A stretch of 64,000 nucleotides of DNA, taken from Rhizobium mayense. Its GTDB lineage: Bacteria; Pseudomonadota; Alphaproteobacteria; Rhizobiales; Rhizobiaceae. Every line of letters starts with the position of its first letter. The stretch's first letter is position 1. A program made the translations under genes and the position numbers. Positions 34,353-43,287 of this stretch are shown in pieces. The stretch covers positions 1-64,000 of the forward strand of contig NZ_JARFYM010000005.1 of NCBI RefSeq assembly GCF_030272705.1, given 5' to 3'. Below the pieces are notes generated by a model. The model was not told the DNA's origin. It did not search any database and worked only from the letters and a program-made list of their open reading frames with translations.

Positions 34353-35550
34353 ATTGCTCAGCGATTAGATTCGCCAGACGCGCCGCCACTTCATCCTTCT
34401 CAAGGTCGGGCCATTGTTCCACGGCGTCATGGCGGATGATTTTCACGCTGTTGCGCGTGCCGCCCATGATGCCGGTTGCCGGCGAGACGTCGTTGGCGAC
34501 GATCATGTCCGCGCCCTTACGCTCCAGTTTCGCCTTGGCATTTGCCTCAACATCCTGCGTTTCGGCGGCAAAGCCGATGACGAGCTTCGGTCGCTGCGTG
34601 TGATGGCCAACGGTTTTCAGGATGTCGGGATTTTCGGTGAGCGCTAGCGTCGGAATGGATTCGCCCGGATGCTTCTTGATCTTTTGATCGGCAGCGGAAG
34701 CGACGCGCCAGTCGGCGACGGCCGCGACCATCACGGCGATGTCGGCAGGAAGAGCGCAAAGCACGGCATCCCGCATCTCCTCCGCCCGCTCGACATGGAC
34801 AACGTGCACGCCCATCGGATCGGGAATGGAAACAGGCCCGGATACCAGCGTGACATCGGCGCCGAGGGCCGCGAGCGCCGAGGCGATGGCATGGCCTTGC
34901 CTGCCGGAGGAGCGGTTGGCGATATAGCGCACCGGGTCGATTGGCTCATGCGTCGGGCCTGACGTGACGACGGCCTTTCTGCCTGCGAGCGGCCTTGCGC
35001 CGTCATCCAGCCGCATCTCGGCGGCAGCGACGATCTCCAGCGGTTCGGCCATGCGGCCGGTGCCGGCCTCCTTGCTCTCGGCCATTTCGCCTGACATCGG
35101 GCCGACGAAACGGATGCCGTCGCCCCTCAGTGTCTCGATATTACGCTTCGTCGCCGGATGCGCCCACATCTTCGGATTCATCGCGGGCGCTGCAAGCACG
35201 GGTCGGTCGGTTGCGAGCAGCACGGTCGATGCAAGATCGTCTGCAAGGCCGTTCGCCATCTTGGCCAGGAGATCGGCGGTCGCCGGCGCAATCAGAACGA
35301 GGTCGCAATCGCGCGCCAGCCTGATATGGCCGACATCCTGTTCGTCCTGCCGGGAAAACAGGTCGGTGAAGACATGGTCTGCGGCCAGCGCGCCGACGGC
35401 AAGCGGTGTGATGAATTGCTGTGCGCCCGATGTCATGATCGGGCGGACGGAAGCGCCGCGCTCGCGCAACCGCCGGATAAGGTCGAGGCTCTTATAGGCC
35501 GCGATGCCACCGGAAATGATAAGAAGGATGCGTTTTCCCGCGAGAACCAT
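34339..35550 (-). CDS. coaBC: Bifunctional phosphopantothenoylcysteine decarboxylase / phosphopantothenate-cysteine ligase
   Basis: A 403-aa enzyme for two steps of coenzyme A synthesis. The N-terminal flavoprotein CoaC domain (1-185) has ISGGIAAYKSLDLIRRL at about 13-29, the active-site His in DVGHIRLA near 73-80 and the PAMNPKMW motif near 122-129. The CoaB domain (190-403) has TSGPTHEPIDPVRYIANRSSG. At the place where E. coli CoaC has its catalytic Cys (ACG in SGSQACG) this protein reads SGEMAES, without Cys. That may be usual in alphaproteobacteria. Confidence 0.95.
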   Translation of the reverse strand: MVLAGKRILLIISGGIAAYKSLDLIRRLRERGASVRPIMTSGAQQFITPLAVGALAADHVFTDLFSRQDEQDVGHIRLARDCDLVLIAPATADLLAKMANGLADDLASTVLLATDRPVLAAPAMNPKMWAHPATKRNIETLRGDGIRFVGPMSGEMAESKEAGTGRMAEPLEIVAAAEMRLDDGARPLAGRKAVVTSGPTHEPIDPVRYIANRSSGRQGHAIASALAALGADVTLVSGPVSIPDPMGVHVVHVERAEEMRDAVLCALPADIAVMVAAVADWRVASAADQKIKKHPGESIPTLALTENPDILKTVGHHTQRPKLVIGFAAETQDVEANAKAKLERKGADMIVANDVSPATGIMGGTRNSVKIIRHDAVEQWPDLEKDEVAARLANLIAEQFKPE

Positions 35551-35625
35551 GGCCCGAACCCGTCGCCTGTTTTTGTGCTCATGAACCTAAGCCTTTGGCA
35601 CACAATAGGCAATCGGCTCTGATGG

Positions 35626-36534
35626 TCAGCCGAGAATGTCGACGCAGAAGTCGATGAAGGCGCGCACTTTTGCCGGCACATGATGGCGGGACGGGTAAAA
35701 GGCGTAAAGCGGGTAAAGCTCGTCCTTCCAGTCCGGAAAGAGGTCGACAAGCTCTCCACGATCCAGAAAATCGGTAATGCCGAGCGTGAAGACCTGGGCG
35801 ATACCGAGACCGGCAAGGCAGGTTCCCAACGTCGTTCCGGCATCATTGACCAGGATGCGGCCACGCGTCTCGACGGGGATGACCTTGCGCCCGCGCCGGA
35901 ATTCCCATTCGAATGCACGCCCAGTGATCGGATCCTGATAGTGGATGCAGAGATGGTTCGCGACGTCGGCCGGCGTTTTCGGCCGGCCATGCCGCTCGAT
36001 ATAGGCAGGAGCCGCGACGGTGACCACACGGGTTTCGAGAAGCAACCGGGCAATCAGCGATGTCTGCGGCGGTTCGCCGAAGCGCAAAGCCACATCCATG
36101 CCGTCGGCCACCAGGTCGCCGATCTCGTTTCGGGTAAGGATCTCGATCTGCAGGTCGGGATAGAGGTCGAGGAAGGAGCCGAGGCGCGGCGCCAAAACAA
36201 GGCGGGAAAAATAGGGGTCGACATTGATGCGCAAGCGGCCGCGCACGGACTGGGCGACGCCGGCCACCGTCGTCGCGGCCTCCTCGATGCCGCTGAGAAG
36301 CGGCACAACCTGCTCGTAAAACCGCGCGCCGTCATCCGTCAGCCTTAATGCCCGCGTCGTGCGGTCCAGCAGGCGCACGCCGATGCGGGTCTCCAGCCGC
36401 GAGACCGCTCGGCTGACCCCCGATGGCGTCAGACCGAGCACCTCTGCGGCCCGCACGAAACTGCCGCCCTCCACCACGGCCGTCAATACGCTGACGCCAT
36501 TCAGCAATCGTCCGTCGAACATTGTCCCATCCAT
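35626..36534 (-). CDS. LysR-family transcriptional regulator
   Basis: A 302-aa LysR protein. The HTH is GGSFVRAAEVLGLTPSGVSR at about 23-42 and the effector domain includes RLRINVDPYFSRLVLAPRL near 98-116. It belongs to the CrgA/DmlR-like group by eye. It is not clearly divergent from a target: its promoter faces the terminator of the SDR gene. Effector unknown. Confidence 0.9.
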   Translation of the reverse strand: MDGTMFDGRLLNGVSVLTAVVEGGSFVRAAEVLGLTPSGVSRAVSRLETRIGVRLLDRTTRALRLTDDGARFYEQVVPLLSGIEEAATTVAGVAQSVRGRLRINVDPYFSRLVLAPRLGSFLDLYPDLQIEILTRNEIGDLVADGMDVALRFGEPPQTSLIARLLLETRVVTVAAPAYIERHGRPKTPADVANHLCIHYQDPITGRAFEWEFRRGRKVIPVETRGRILVNDAGTTLGTCLAGLGIAQVFTLGITDFLDRGELVDLFPDWKDELYPLYAFYPSRHHVPAKVRAFIDFCVDILG

Positions 36535-36592
36535 GATTTTCTGTCAGCAATCATGGCGAGGCGGCGCATTTCAGTCAAAGTCTTTCGAACAC

Positions 36593-36626
36593 GAAAAGGC
36601 CGCGGAGGGGAGTATCCCGCGGCCTT
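36593..36626 (-). terminator. Terminator after the SDR gene
   Basis: Perfect 10-bp stem AAGGCCGCGG / CCGCGGCCTT followed on the minus strand by TTTTCG, 52 bp after the SDR stop. Confidence 0.8.
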
Positions 36627-36677
36627 GCTTGAGATACTTCGGGTTTGGGCCCCGGAGATTGCTCATGCAGCCATCGA

Positions 36678-37442
36678 TTACGTGCGAGTGATCGAGGCGC
36701 CGCCATCGACCAACGATGCAGTGCCGCTGACGAAGCTCGCATCGTCGGAAGCGAGATAGAGCACGGAGCGGGCAACCTCGTCAGGACCAGCGACACGCTT
36801 CAGCGCATGCAGATTGGTGACAAAGCCCTGCTTGTCGGGCGTATCATTCATCTCGCGATACATGTCGGTATCGACAGCGCCCGGCAGCACGGCATTGACA
36901 CGTACATTCTGCGGGCCGAATTCGGCTGCGAGCGCCTGCGTCAGGCCGATCAGGCCGGACTTGCTGGCGGCATAGGCGGCGACGCCCGGGAAGGCGAAGC
37001 TGTAGCCTACAAAGGTCGACGTAAAGATCACCGAACCGCCGCCATGCTTGACCATTTCGCCAATCTGATGCTTTGCGGCAAGGAAGGAAGCGGTGAGATT
37101 GATCGTCAGCGCTTCGGCAAAACCTGCCTCCGAAACCTCGGTGCTCGGGCCTGCTTCCCCGATTATGCCAGCATTGTTGAAGGCGATGTCGAGTTTGCCG
37201 TAGCGCTCGACGGCGAGGGCGACCAGCGCCTTGTGATAGTCCTCCGAACGCACATCGCCGGCAAGCGCTGCGGCCTCGCCGCCTGCGTCCTTGATCTCAG
37301 CGACCAGACTCTGCAATTCCGGTGCGCGACGGGCGCCGACGATGACCTTGGCACCTTCGGCAGCGAAGAGTTTGGCTGTGGCACGGCCGATGCCGGAGCT
37401 GGCGCCGGTGACGATTGCGACTTTTCCATTCAAGCGATTCAT
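36678..37442 (-). CDS. SDR-family oxidoreductase (classical)
   Basis: A 254-aa classical short-chain dehydrogenase. NAD(P) motif TGASSGIG at about 12-19, NNAG near 88-91, catalytic Ser in FTSTFVG near 141, and YAASK (Tyr-x3-Lys) near 155-159. A basic residue after the second strand (GARRAPE) suggests NADPH. Substrate unknown. A LysR gene is divergent 120 bp away and probably controls it. Confidence 0.92.
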   Translation of the reverse strand: MNRLNGKVAIVTGASSGIGRATAKLFAAEGAKVIVGARRAPELQSLVAEIKDAGGEAAALAGDVRSEDYHKALVALAVERYGKLDIAFNNAGIIGEAGPSTEVSEAGFAEALTINLTASFLAAKHQIGEMVKHGGGSVIFTSTFVGYSFAFPGVAAYAASKSGLIGLTQALAAEFGPQNVRVNAVLPGAVDTDMYREMNDTPDKQGFVTNLHALKRVAGPDEVARSVLYLASDDASFVSGTASLVDGGASITRT

Positions 37443-37562
37443 TGTTCCATCTCCTAAGTGGGGGACGTGTTTGTTGTTCCGTCCGATTTGCAGAGAATGG
37501 TGTTTTTCGATCGTTCGGATTAGTCTTTAAATCATGGAACTCGAATTCGGAATTGCCGAACA

Positions 37563-38468
37563 ATGCTCAAGATTGAAGGAATCGCTGCTTTTGTGGCCGT
37601 TGCCGAAGCGGGATCGATCAGCGAAGCCGCGCGGCGGCTGCGTCTGTCGAAATCCGTCGTCAGCGAGCGGTTGGCGGAGATGGAGAAAACACTCGGCGCT
37701 ACATTGCTGCATCGCACGACGCGTAAGCTGACCTTGACCGAAGATGGTCTCGCTTTCCTGGAGCGTGCATCGCGCATCGTGCATGAGGTGCGGGAGGCGG
37801 CGGCCGATCTGGCAGAGCGGCGGGGCACGCTGACGGGCCCCCTGCGCATTGCCGCCCCCGTCACCTTCGGCCGCATGCATCTCGGCCCGGCGCTCTATCC
37901 TTTCCTGGCCGATCATCCAGAAATCGAGCTGACGCTCGATCTCGACGACCGGCGTGTCGACGCGTCCTCGGACGGCTATGACGCCATCGTCCGCCATGGG
38001 CCGATTGCGGATTCACGCCTCGTTGCCTGGAAGCTCGCACCCAGCCGCCGGCTTCTCATCGCATCGCCGGACTATCTCAAGAGCAACGGCATGCCGGCGT
38101 CGCTGGAGGACCTTGGGGATCATCGAGGGATATTCTATACCAACCGCGGTGTTGCCGATTGGCGGTTCCAGGGGCCGGAAGGTCCCGTAGTCATCAGGGG
38201 AAAACTGGCGCTCGGCATCAACAATGGCGACGTGTGCCGTGATGCGGCAATCGCCGGGCTGGGCATTGCGCTGCTGCCCGCCTTCATTGTCGGTCCGGCG
38301 ATCAACGAAGGGCTGCTCGTCGAAATCGATGTTGGCTACCGGCCGGAAGCCGAATTCATCTTCATGGCGCATCCCGAGGGGCGCAATCCCTCGGCAAAGC
38401 TGCGCGCCATCGCCGATCACCTGAAGAAGACATTCGGCGACCCTCCCTATTGGGACCCGGCTGCATAG
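37563..38468 (+). CDS. LysR-family transcriptional regulator
   Basis: A 301-aa LysR protein with HTH AGSISEAARRLRLSKSVVSE at about 17-36 and effector domain segment GPLRIAAPVTFGRMHLGPAL near 94-113. Divergent from the SDR gene, which is the likely target. No clear ribosome site before the ATG. Its stop is directly next to the stop of the convergent LysR gene at 38469. Confidence 0.9.
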   Translation: MLKIEGIAAFVAVAEAGSISEAARRLRLSKSVVSERLAEMEKTLGATLLHRTTRKLTLTEDGLAFLERASRIVHEVREAAADLAERRGTLTGPLRIAAPVTFGRMHLGPALYPFLADHPEIELTLDLDDRRVDASSDGYDAIVRHGPIADSRLVAWKLAPSRRLLIASPDYLKSNGMPASLEDLGDHRGIFYTNRGVADWRFQGPEGPVVIRGKLALGINNGDVCRDAAIAGLGIALLPAFIVGPAINEGLLVEIDVGYRPEAEFIFMAHPEGRNPSAKLRAIADHLKKTFGDPPYWDPAA

Positions 38469-39344
38469 TCAGGCGATCAGGCTCATCAGATTGGCCGCGA
38501 CCGGCGAACGCTGCGCCTTGAGGATGGCGAGCCCCAGTCGCGCCACCAGTGGCGGTCCGTCGATCGGGCGATAGGCGACGCCGTCAAGATTGATCTGGGC
38601 GACCGAAGCGGGAACGATGGAGACCCCGAGATTGGCGGCGACGAGATTGACGACGGAAGGGATCTGCGGCGCCTCCTGTGTCACCACCAATTCGAAGCCG
38701 GCTTCGCGGCAGGCAGCGACGATATCGTCATAGAGACTTAAACCCACCATGCGCGGGAAGAGGATGAAGGGCTCGCTCGCGAGCGCGGCGACCGGAACGC
38801 GGTCCTTGCCTGCAAGCGGATGGTGGGCGGGCAGCGCGATCAGCATCGGCTCGTCGGCAAAGCGCTTGAGCCGCACGTCGCGTGGGTCTTCGAGGCCGGG
38901 GCGAATGAAGGCGGCGTCGATCTCGCCACGCATCAGCCGTTCCATCAGCGCATTGGTGTTCATCTCGGTCAGCGACAGGCGCACCCCTGGCCAGCGACTG
39001 CGGAATTCGCGAATGGTGGCGGTGACGATCGTGTTGAAGGCCGAGGATGCGGTGAAGCCGAGCGCCAAGCGGCCGATCTCGCCGCGATTGGCACGCTGGG
39101 CGGCAAGCTTTGCCTTTTCCGCTGCATCGACCGCCGTTCTTGCCTCAGCCAGAAAGGCCACGCCCGCTGCCGTGAGCTCCGCACCATGCGGCACACGGTG
39201 GAACAGTTGTGCTCCCACCTCGTTTTCCAGGTCGCGAATCTGTTGGCTCAGCGGCGGCTGGCCGATGCCAAGCTTGGCGGCCGCACGGGTGAAGTTTCCC
39301 GCTTCCGCGAGCGCCAGAAAATAGCGGATATGTCGTAGCTCCAT
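38469..39344 (-). CDS. LysR-family transcriptional regulator
   Basis: A 291-aa LysR protein of the BenM/CatM-like group: MELRHIRYFLALAEAGNFTR and GIGQPPLSQQIRDLENEVGA are diagnostic of that group at about 1-20 and 26-45. The start at 39344 has TTGGAGAT upstream. It is divergent from an MFS exporter, which is the likely regulated gene. Confidence 0.92.
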   Translation of the reverse strand: MELRHIRYFLALAEAGNFTRAAAKLGIGQPPLSQQIRDLENEVGAQLFHRVPHGAELTAAGVAFLAEARTAVDAAEKAKLAAQRANRGEIGRLALGFTASSAFNTIVTATIREFRSRWPGVRLSLTEMNTNALMERLMRGEIDAAFIRPGLEDPRDVRLKRFADEPMLIALPAHHPLAGKDRVPVAALASEPFILFPRMVGLSLYDDIVAACREAGFELVVTQEAPQIPSVVNLVAANLGVSIVPASVAQINLDGVAYRPIDGPPLVARLGLAILKAQRSPVAANLMSLIA

Positions 39345-39439
39345 CGCTATCTCCAAAACCTATCAAGATCGCCTGTTCCATATATTGGACTAATAGAGCG
39401 CGCCTGACTAGATTTGTCGGCAAGAAAGGTTGTGTGTCC

Positions 39440-40723
39440 ATGTCCCGCGCCGCTAACAAGCAGGAAACCACTGCTTCCGAAGTCGCCTCCCGTGCTGAAC
39501 TGATGCTCGTCAAGAACGAGCCGCCGGCTGAATCTCGCCAATTCCTTGTACGCGGCACGCCTGCCTTCCGCCGGGCGACCATCGCGCTGTTTCTCTCGGG
39601 CTTTGCCACCTTCTCGCTGCTCTATTGCGTGCAACCCCTGATGCCGATCTTCTCCGAGGATTTTGGTGTCACACCCGCTGCAAGCTCGTTGTCGCTATCG
39701 CTTTCGACCGGCTTCCTGGCCTTTGCGATTTTCGGTGCCGCTGCCGTTTCCGAAAGCCTCGGCCGCCGCAGCCTGATGTTCATATCGCTGCTGGGCGCGG
39801 CAATCTGTACGATAGTCTGCGCGGTGTCGCCGAGCTGGCACATGCTGCTGGTCGCCCGCGCGCTCGAGGGCTTCCTGCTAGGTGGCGTGCCGGCCGTCGC
39901 TATGACCTATCTGGCCGAGGAGATCGAGCCGCGCGGTCTTGGCGGCGCAATGGGCCTCTATATCGCCGGCAACGCCTTCGGTGGCATGGCCGGCCGCGTG
40001 GTGACGGGTACGATCGCGGAATTCCTGAGCTGGCGGCCAGCACTGGCCGCCGTCGGCGTTCTCGGCTTGATCGCCGCTGTCGGCTTCCTTTGTCTTCTGC
40101 CGCCGTCGCGCAATTTTATCCCGCGCAACGGCTTCGATGCCGCCTTTCACCTGAAGGCCTGGGGTGGTCATTTCGGCAATCCGGCGCTGCCTCCGCTATT
40201 TGCCATCGGCTTTCTCGTCATGGGCTCCTTCGTCACGGTCTATAACTATGCCGGTTTCCGCCTCGTCGCCGATCCCTACGACCTCAGCCAGACCGAACTT
40301 GGCCTGATCTTCACCGCCTATCTCTTCGGCATCGTCGCCTCCTGGGCGGCGGGTCTCCTCGGCGATCGCATCGGTCATTTCGTCGTGCTGCCTGCAGGTG
40401 TGCTGGTTGCCGCACTCGGTGCCGCTATTACGCTCGCGACGCCGCTGCCATTGGTCATCCTCGGCATCGTTCTGGTGACGATCGGCTTCTTCGTCACCCA
40501 TTCCGTCGCCAGCGCCCTGGTCGGGCGCCTTGCCCGGGGAGCCAAAGGCCATGCCTCCTCGCTCTACCTGCTCGCCTATTATCTCGGCTCCAGCATTGCC
40601 GGCTCCGTCGGCGGCTCTTTCTGGCTTGCCGACGGCTGGTCCGCCGTGGTTACCTTCATTCTCGCCATGCTGACCGCCTGCCTTGTTGCCGCGTTTGGTG
40701 TCGCCAGGCTGGCGCGCCACTGA
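39440..40723 (+). CDS. MFS transporter, YnfM-like drug/metabolite exporter
   Basis: A 427-aa major-facilitator protein with 12 hydrophobic helices after a polar N-terminal tail of about 45 residues. The segments GRRSLMFISLLGAAICTIVC and VARALEGFLLGGVPAVAMTYL (about 110-160) fit the family, and CVQPLMPIFSEDFGVTPAAS near 65-84 points to the YnfM/CynX-like exporter branch. Substrate unknown. The ATG at 39440 is preferred over a GTG two codons earlier. Followed by a VOC gene. Confidence 0.9.
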   Translation: MSRAANKQETTASEVASRAELMLVKNEPPAESRQFLVRGTPAFRRATIALFLSGFATFSLLYCVQPLMPIFSEDFGVTPAASSLSLSLSTGFLAFAIFGAAAVSESLGRRSLMFISLLGAAICTIVCAVSPSWHMLLVARALEGFLLGGVPAVAMTYLAEEIEPRGLGGAMGLYIAGNAFGGMAGRVVTGTIAEFLSWRPALAAVGVLGLIAAVGFLCLLPPSRNFIPRNGFDAAFHLKAWGGHFGNPALPPLFAIGFLVMGSFVTVYNYAGFRLVADPYDLSQTELGLIFTAYLFGIVASWAAGLLGDRIGHFVVLPAGVLVAALGAAITLATPLPLVILGIVLVTIGFFVTHSVASALVGRLARGAKGHASSLYLLAYYLGSSIAGSVGGSFWLADGWSAVVTFILAMLTACLVAAFGVARLARH

Positions 40724-40730
40724 GCAATGA

Positions 40731-41132
<402 letters not shown>

Positions 41133-41223
41133 AATTTGGCGCGCCGCATCATCGGCATTCCCTTGCAAAGCTAGCTCAGCCCACTTTCGAGCCGCTTGAC
41201 ATGCAGCGCTGTCAGCGTTATTA

Positions 41224-41251
41224 AACCAATAAGTTAATTAACTAGATGGTT
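41224..41251. promoter_or_regulatory. Probable ArsR operator
   Basis: A 28-bp dyad with half-sites AACCAATAAGTTAA and TTAACTAGATGGTT, matching at 11 of 14 positions, centred 25 bp before the ArsR ATG. It fits an autoregulated ArsR promoter. Confidence 0.5.
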
Positions 41252-41262
41252 TACGATTAGCC

Positions 41263-41607
41263 ATGGACACGTTGAGCATGACCCTGTCCGCTCTTGCAGA
41301 TCCGACCCGTCGGGCGATTCTGGCGCGGCTCGCAACCGGCGAAGCGTCCGTTTCCGAGCTGGCGGAACCTTTCGACATGTCGCTGGTTGCCGTTTCCAAA
41401 CATCTGAAGGTGCTGGAGAAAGCCGGCCTGATCTCAAAGGGCAGGGAAGCGCAATGGCGTCCCTGTCGGCTGGAAACCAAACCGCTCATGCAAGTGGATG
41501 ATTGGTTGGAAGGCTATCGCCAGTTCTGGAACGAAAATCTGGATCGTCTGGAAGCATACGCCGCAGCCTTGCAACAGGAAGGAGGAGCTGATGACCGCAG
41601 CAAATGA
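41263..41607 (+). CDS. ArsR-family transcriptional regulator
   Basis: A 114-aa winged-helix protein: LADPTRRAILARLATGEASV at about 10-29 and DMSLVAVSKHLKVLEKAGLI near 38-57. It lacks the metal-binding CxC of metal sensors. Pairing with an SRPBCC gene is a common two-gene design. No strong ribosome site, and the ATG is close to the operator. It overlaps the next gene by 17 bp. Confidence 0.92.
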   Translation: MDTLSMTLSALADPTRRAILARLATGEASVSELAEPFDMSLVAVSKHLKVLEKAGLISKGREAQWRPCRLETKPLMQVDDWLEGYRQFWNENLDRLEAYAAALQQEGGADDRSK

Positions 41608-42073
41608 GATCAGGAGACCGCATCCACTGCGCGAAATTGTGCTGACGCGCGACATTGCGGCACCTCGCACATTGCTGTTCCGCCTCTGGACCGAGCCAGA
41701 GCATCTGGTGCGTTGGTGGGGTCCGCAAAACATGACGGCGCCGTCCGTCTCCGTCGACCTCAAGGAAGGGGGCTCCTGGCGGCACTGCATCCTCACACCA
41801 GAGGGCAAGGAATATTGGAGCCATGGGCGCTATCTCGAAATCGTCCCGCCCGAACGCCTCGTCTTCACGTTCTCCTGGGAAAGTCAGGACGGCAAACCCG
41901 GCCACCCGATGCAGGTTACCTTGGAATTCCATGAGCTTGGCGAGAAGACGCGCCTGGTCTTCCGCAAGAGCGAACTGCCCGACGATACCGAGCTGAAGCT
42001 GCAGACCGGCGGCTGGGAGCAGGCCCTCGACAAATATGTCGCCTATGCGGAAGCCACCTCAAGGGAAGGATGA
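41591..42073 (+). CDS. SRPBCC-domain (AHSA1-like) protein
   Basis: A 160-aa START/Bet v1-like fold protein: REIVLTRDIAAPRTLLFRLW near 14-33, PEHLVRWWGPQNM at about 36-48, and the C-terminal helix GGWEQALDKYVAYAEA. The family binds small hydrophobic ligands. The ATG is within the end of arsR with GGAGGAG upstream. Middle gene of the arsR-SRPBCC-GFA operon. Confidence 0.92.
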   Translation: MTAANEIRRPHPLREIVLTRDIAAPRTLLFRLWTEPEHLVRWWGPQNMTAPSVSVDLKEGGSWRHCILTPEGKEYWSHGRYLEIVPPERLVFTFSWESQDGKPGHPMQVTLEFHELGEKTRLVFRKSELPDDTELKLQTGGWEQALDKYVAYAEATSREG

Positions 42074-42483
42074 GCGTGATGAAGAAGACCTATCATGGAA
42101 GCTGCCATTGCGGCGCAGTCAGCTACGAAGCCGATCTGGACCTGCAAGGCGGCACCTTCAAATGCAATTGCTCGATCTGTAAGAAGAAGCGCAACTGGCT
42201 AGCCGTCGCCAAGCCCGCCGATTTCCGGCTGACTTCGGGCGAAGACAACATCGGCGAATATCAATTCGGCCCGCGCATCCTGCATCATCTGTTCTGCAAG
42301 ACTTGCGGCATCAGCTCCTTCAACTGGGGTGAGAATCCGGCGCTCGGCGGCAAGTTCTATGCAATCAGCATCAGCTGTCTGGACGATGCCACCGACGAGG
42401 AACTCGCTGCCCTTCCCGTCGGCTATTTCGACGGCCGCGATGATCGCTTCGATCGTGCACCGGAGGAAACGCGTTATCTCTAA
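42070..42483 (+). CDS. GFA (glutathione-dependent formaldehyde-activating)/CENP-V-like protein
   Basis: A 137-aa zinc protein with the family Cys sets: CHCG near 12-15, CNCSIC near 32-37 and CKTCG near 76-80. Some members aid formaldehyde-glutathione adduct formation; most are uncharacterised. Start overlaps the SRPBCC stop (ATGA). Last gene of this operon. Confidence 0.92.
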   Translation: MSVMKKTYHGSCHCGAVSYEADLDLQGGTFKCNCSICKKKRNWLAVAKPADFRLTSGEDNIGEYQFGPRILHHLFCKTCGISSFNWGENPALGGKFYAISISCLDDATDEELAALPVGYFDGRDDRFDRAPEETRYL

Positions 42484-42492
42484 AGCGCAGGC

Positions 42493-43161
42493 TTAGCTTT
42501 TTGTCGCCAGCCAGATGACATGACGCGCGCCTGTCTTGCCATTGGCGCGGGTGTTGACCGCCTCGGCGGAGAAACCGCTGTCGTTGAGCCGTCTCGTGAA
42601 GTCCCGGTCGGGACCGGAAGACCAGACCGCTAGTACGCCGCCGGGACGCAGGGCGTCCCGCGCCGCCTTCAGGCCTCGGTAATCGTAAAGACCATCGTTG
42701 GCTTCGGAGGTGATGCCATCGGGGCCGTTGTCGACATCGAGCAGGATTGCGTCGTAAGTCGCCTTGCTTGCGCGGATGAGCGGGCGCACATCGCCCTCAT
42801 GAATGGTAACGCGCGGGTCGTCGAGGCAGCCGTCGAAGACCGTCGCCATCGGCCCGCGCGCCCATGAAACGACAGCCGGAACCAGTTCAGCGACCGCAAC
42901 TTTGGCGTCCGCGCCGAGTTCGCCGAGTGCCGCACGCAAGGTGAATCCCATGCCGAGGCCGCCGATCAGTATGTGCGGCGCCTTCCGGCCCTTGATCTTC
43001 TCGCAGGAAAGCGTGGCAAGCGCGCGTTCGGAGCCGCTCAAGCGGCTGTTCATCAGCTCGTTGGTGCCGAGCATGATGGAAAATTCCTGGCCACGCTGTT
43101 TGAGCCGTAGCTCGCCTCCACCAGGGATTTTCGCAGTATCGAGCAAGGTCCAGGGGATCAC
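42493..43161 (-). CDS. Spermidine-synthase-like methyltransferase-fold protein
   Basis: A 222-aa Rossmann-like protein of the spermine/spermidine synthase family: ILIGGLGMGFTLRAALGELG at about 64-83, VAELVPAVVSWARG near 89-102, HEGDVRPLIR and ILLDVDNGPDG. The last has the acidic loop where the polyamine synthases have their DxDNG-type motif. True substrate is uncertain. I choose the GTG at 43161, which has GGAGAG six bases upstream. Confidence 0.8.
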   Translation of the reverse strand: MIPWTLLDTAKIPGGGELRLKQRGQEFSIMLGTNELMNSRLSGSERALATLSCEKIKGRKAPHILIGGLGMGFTLRAALGELGADAKVAVAELVPAVVSWARGPMATVFDGCLDDPRVTIHEGDVRPLIRASKATYDAILLDVDNGPDGITSEANDGLYDYRGLKAARDALRPGGVLAVWSSGPDRDFTRRLNDSGFSAEAVNTRANGKTGARHVIWLATKS

Positions 43162-43175
43162 GGGCAACTCTCCAA

Positions 43176-43222
43176 AGCAATTCCGGGAAAAGTGCGTGAG
43201 CCGTTTTCCGCCCGGAATTGCG
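43176..43222. repeat. Rhizobial palindromic repeat
   Basis: Arms CAATTCCGGG / CCCGGAATTG with an inner GGAAAA/TTTTCC pair, between the catabolic operon and the spermidine-synthase-like gene. Same general design as the repeats at 8083, 26569 and 52491. Confidence 0.75.
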
Positions 43223-43287
43223 TCTAAAATAGGTCGTTTCGAATTGCGCGGACCATAGTCCGTCAGAGTCGCTAAGAACAGACGTGC

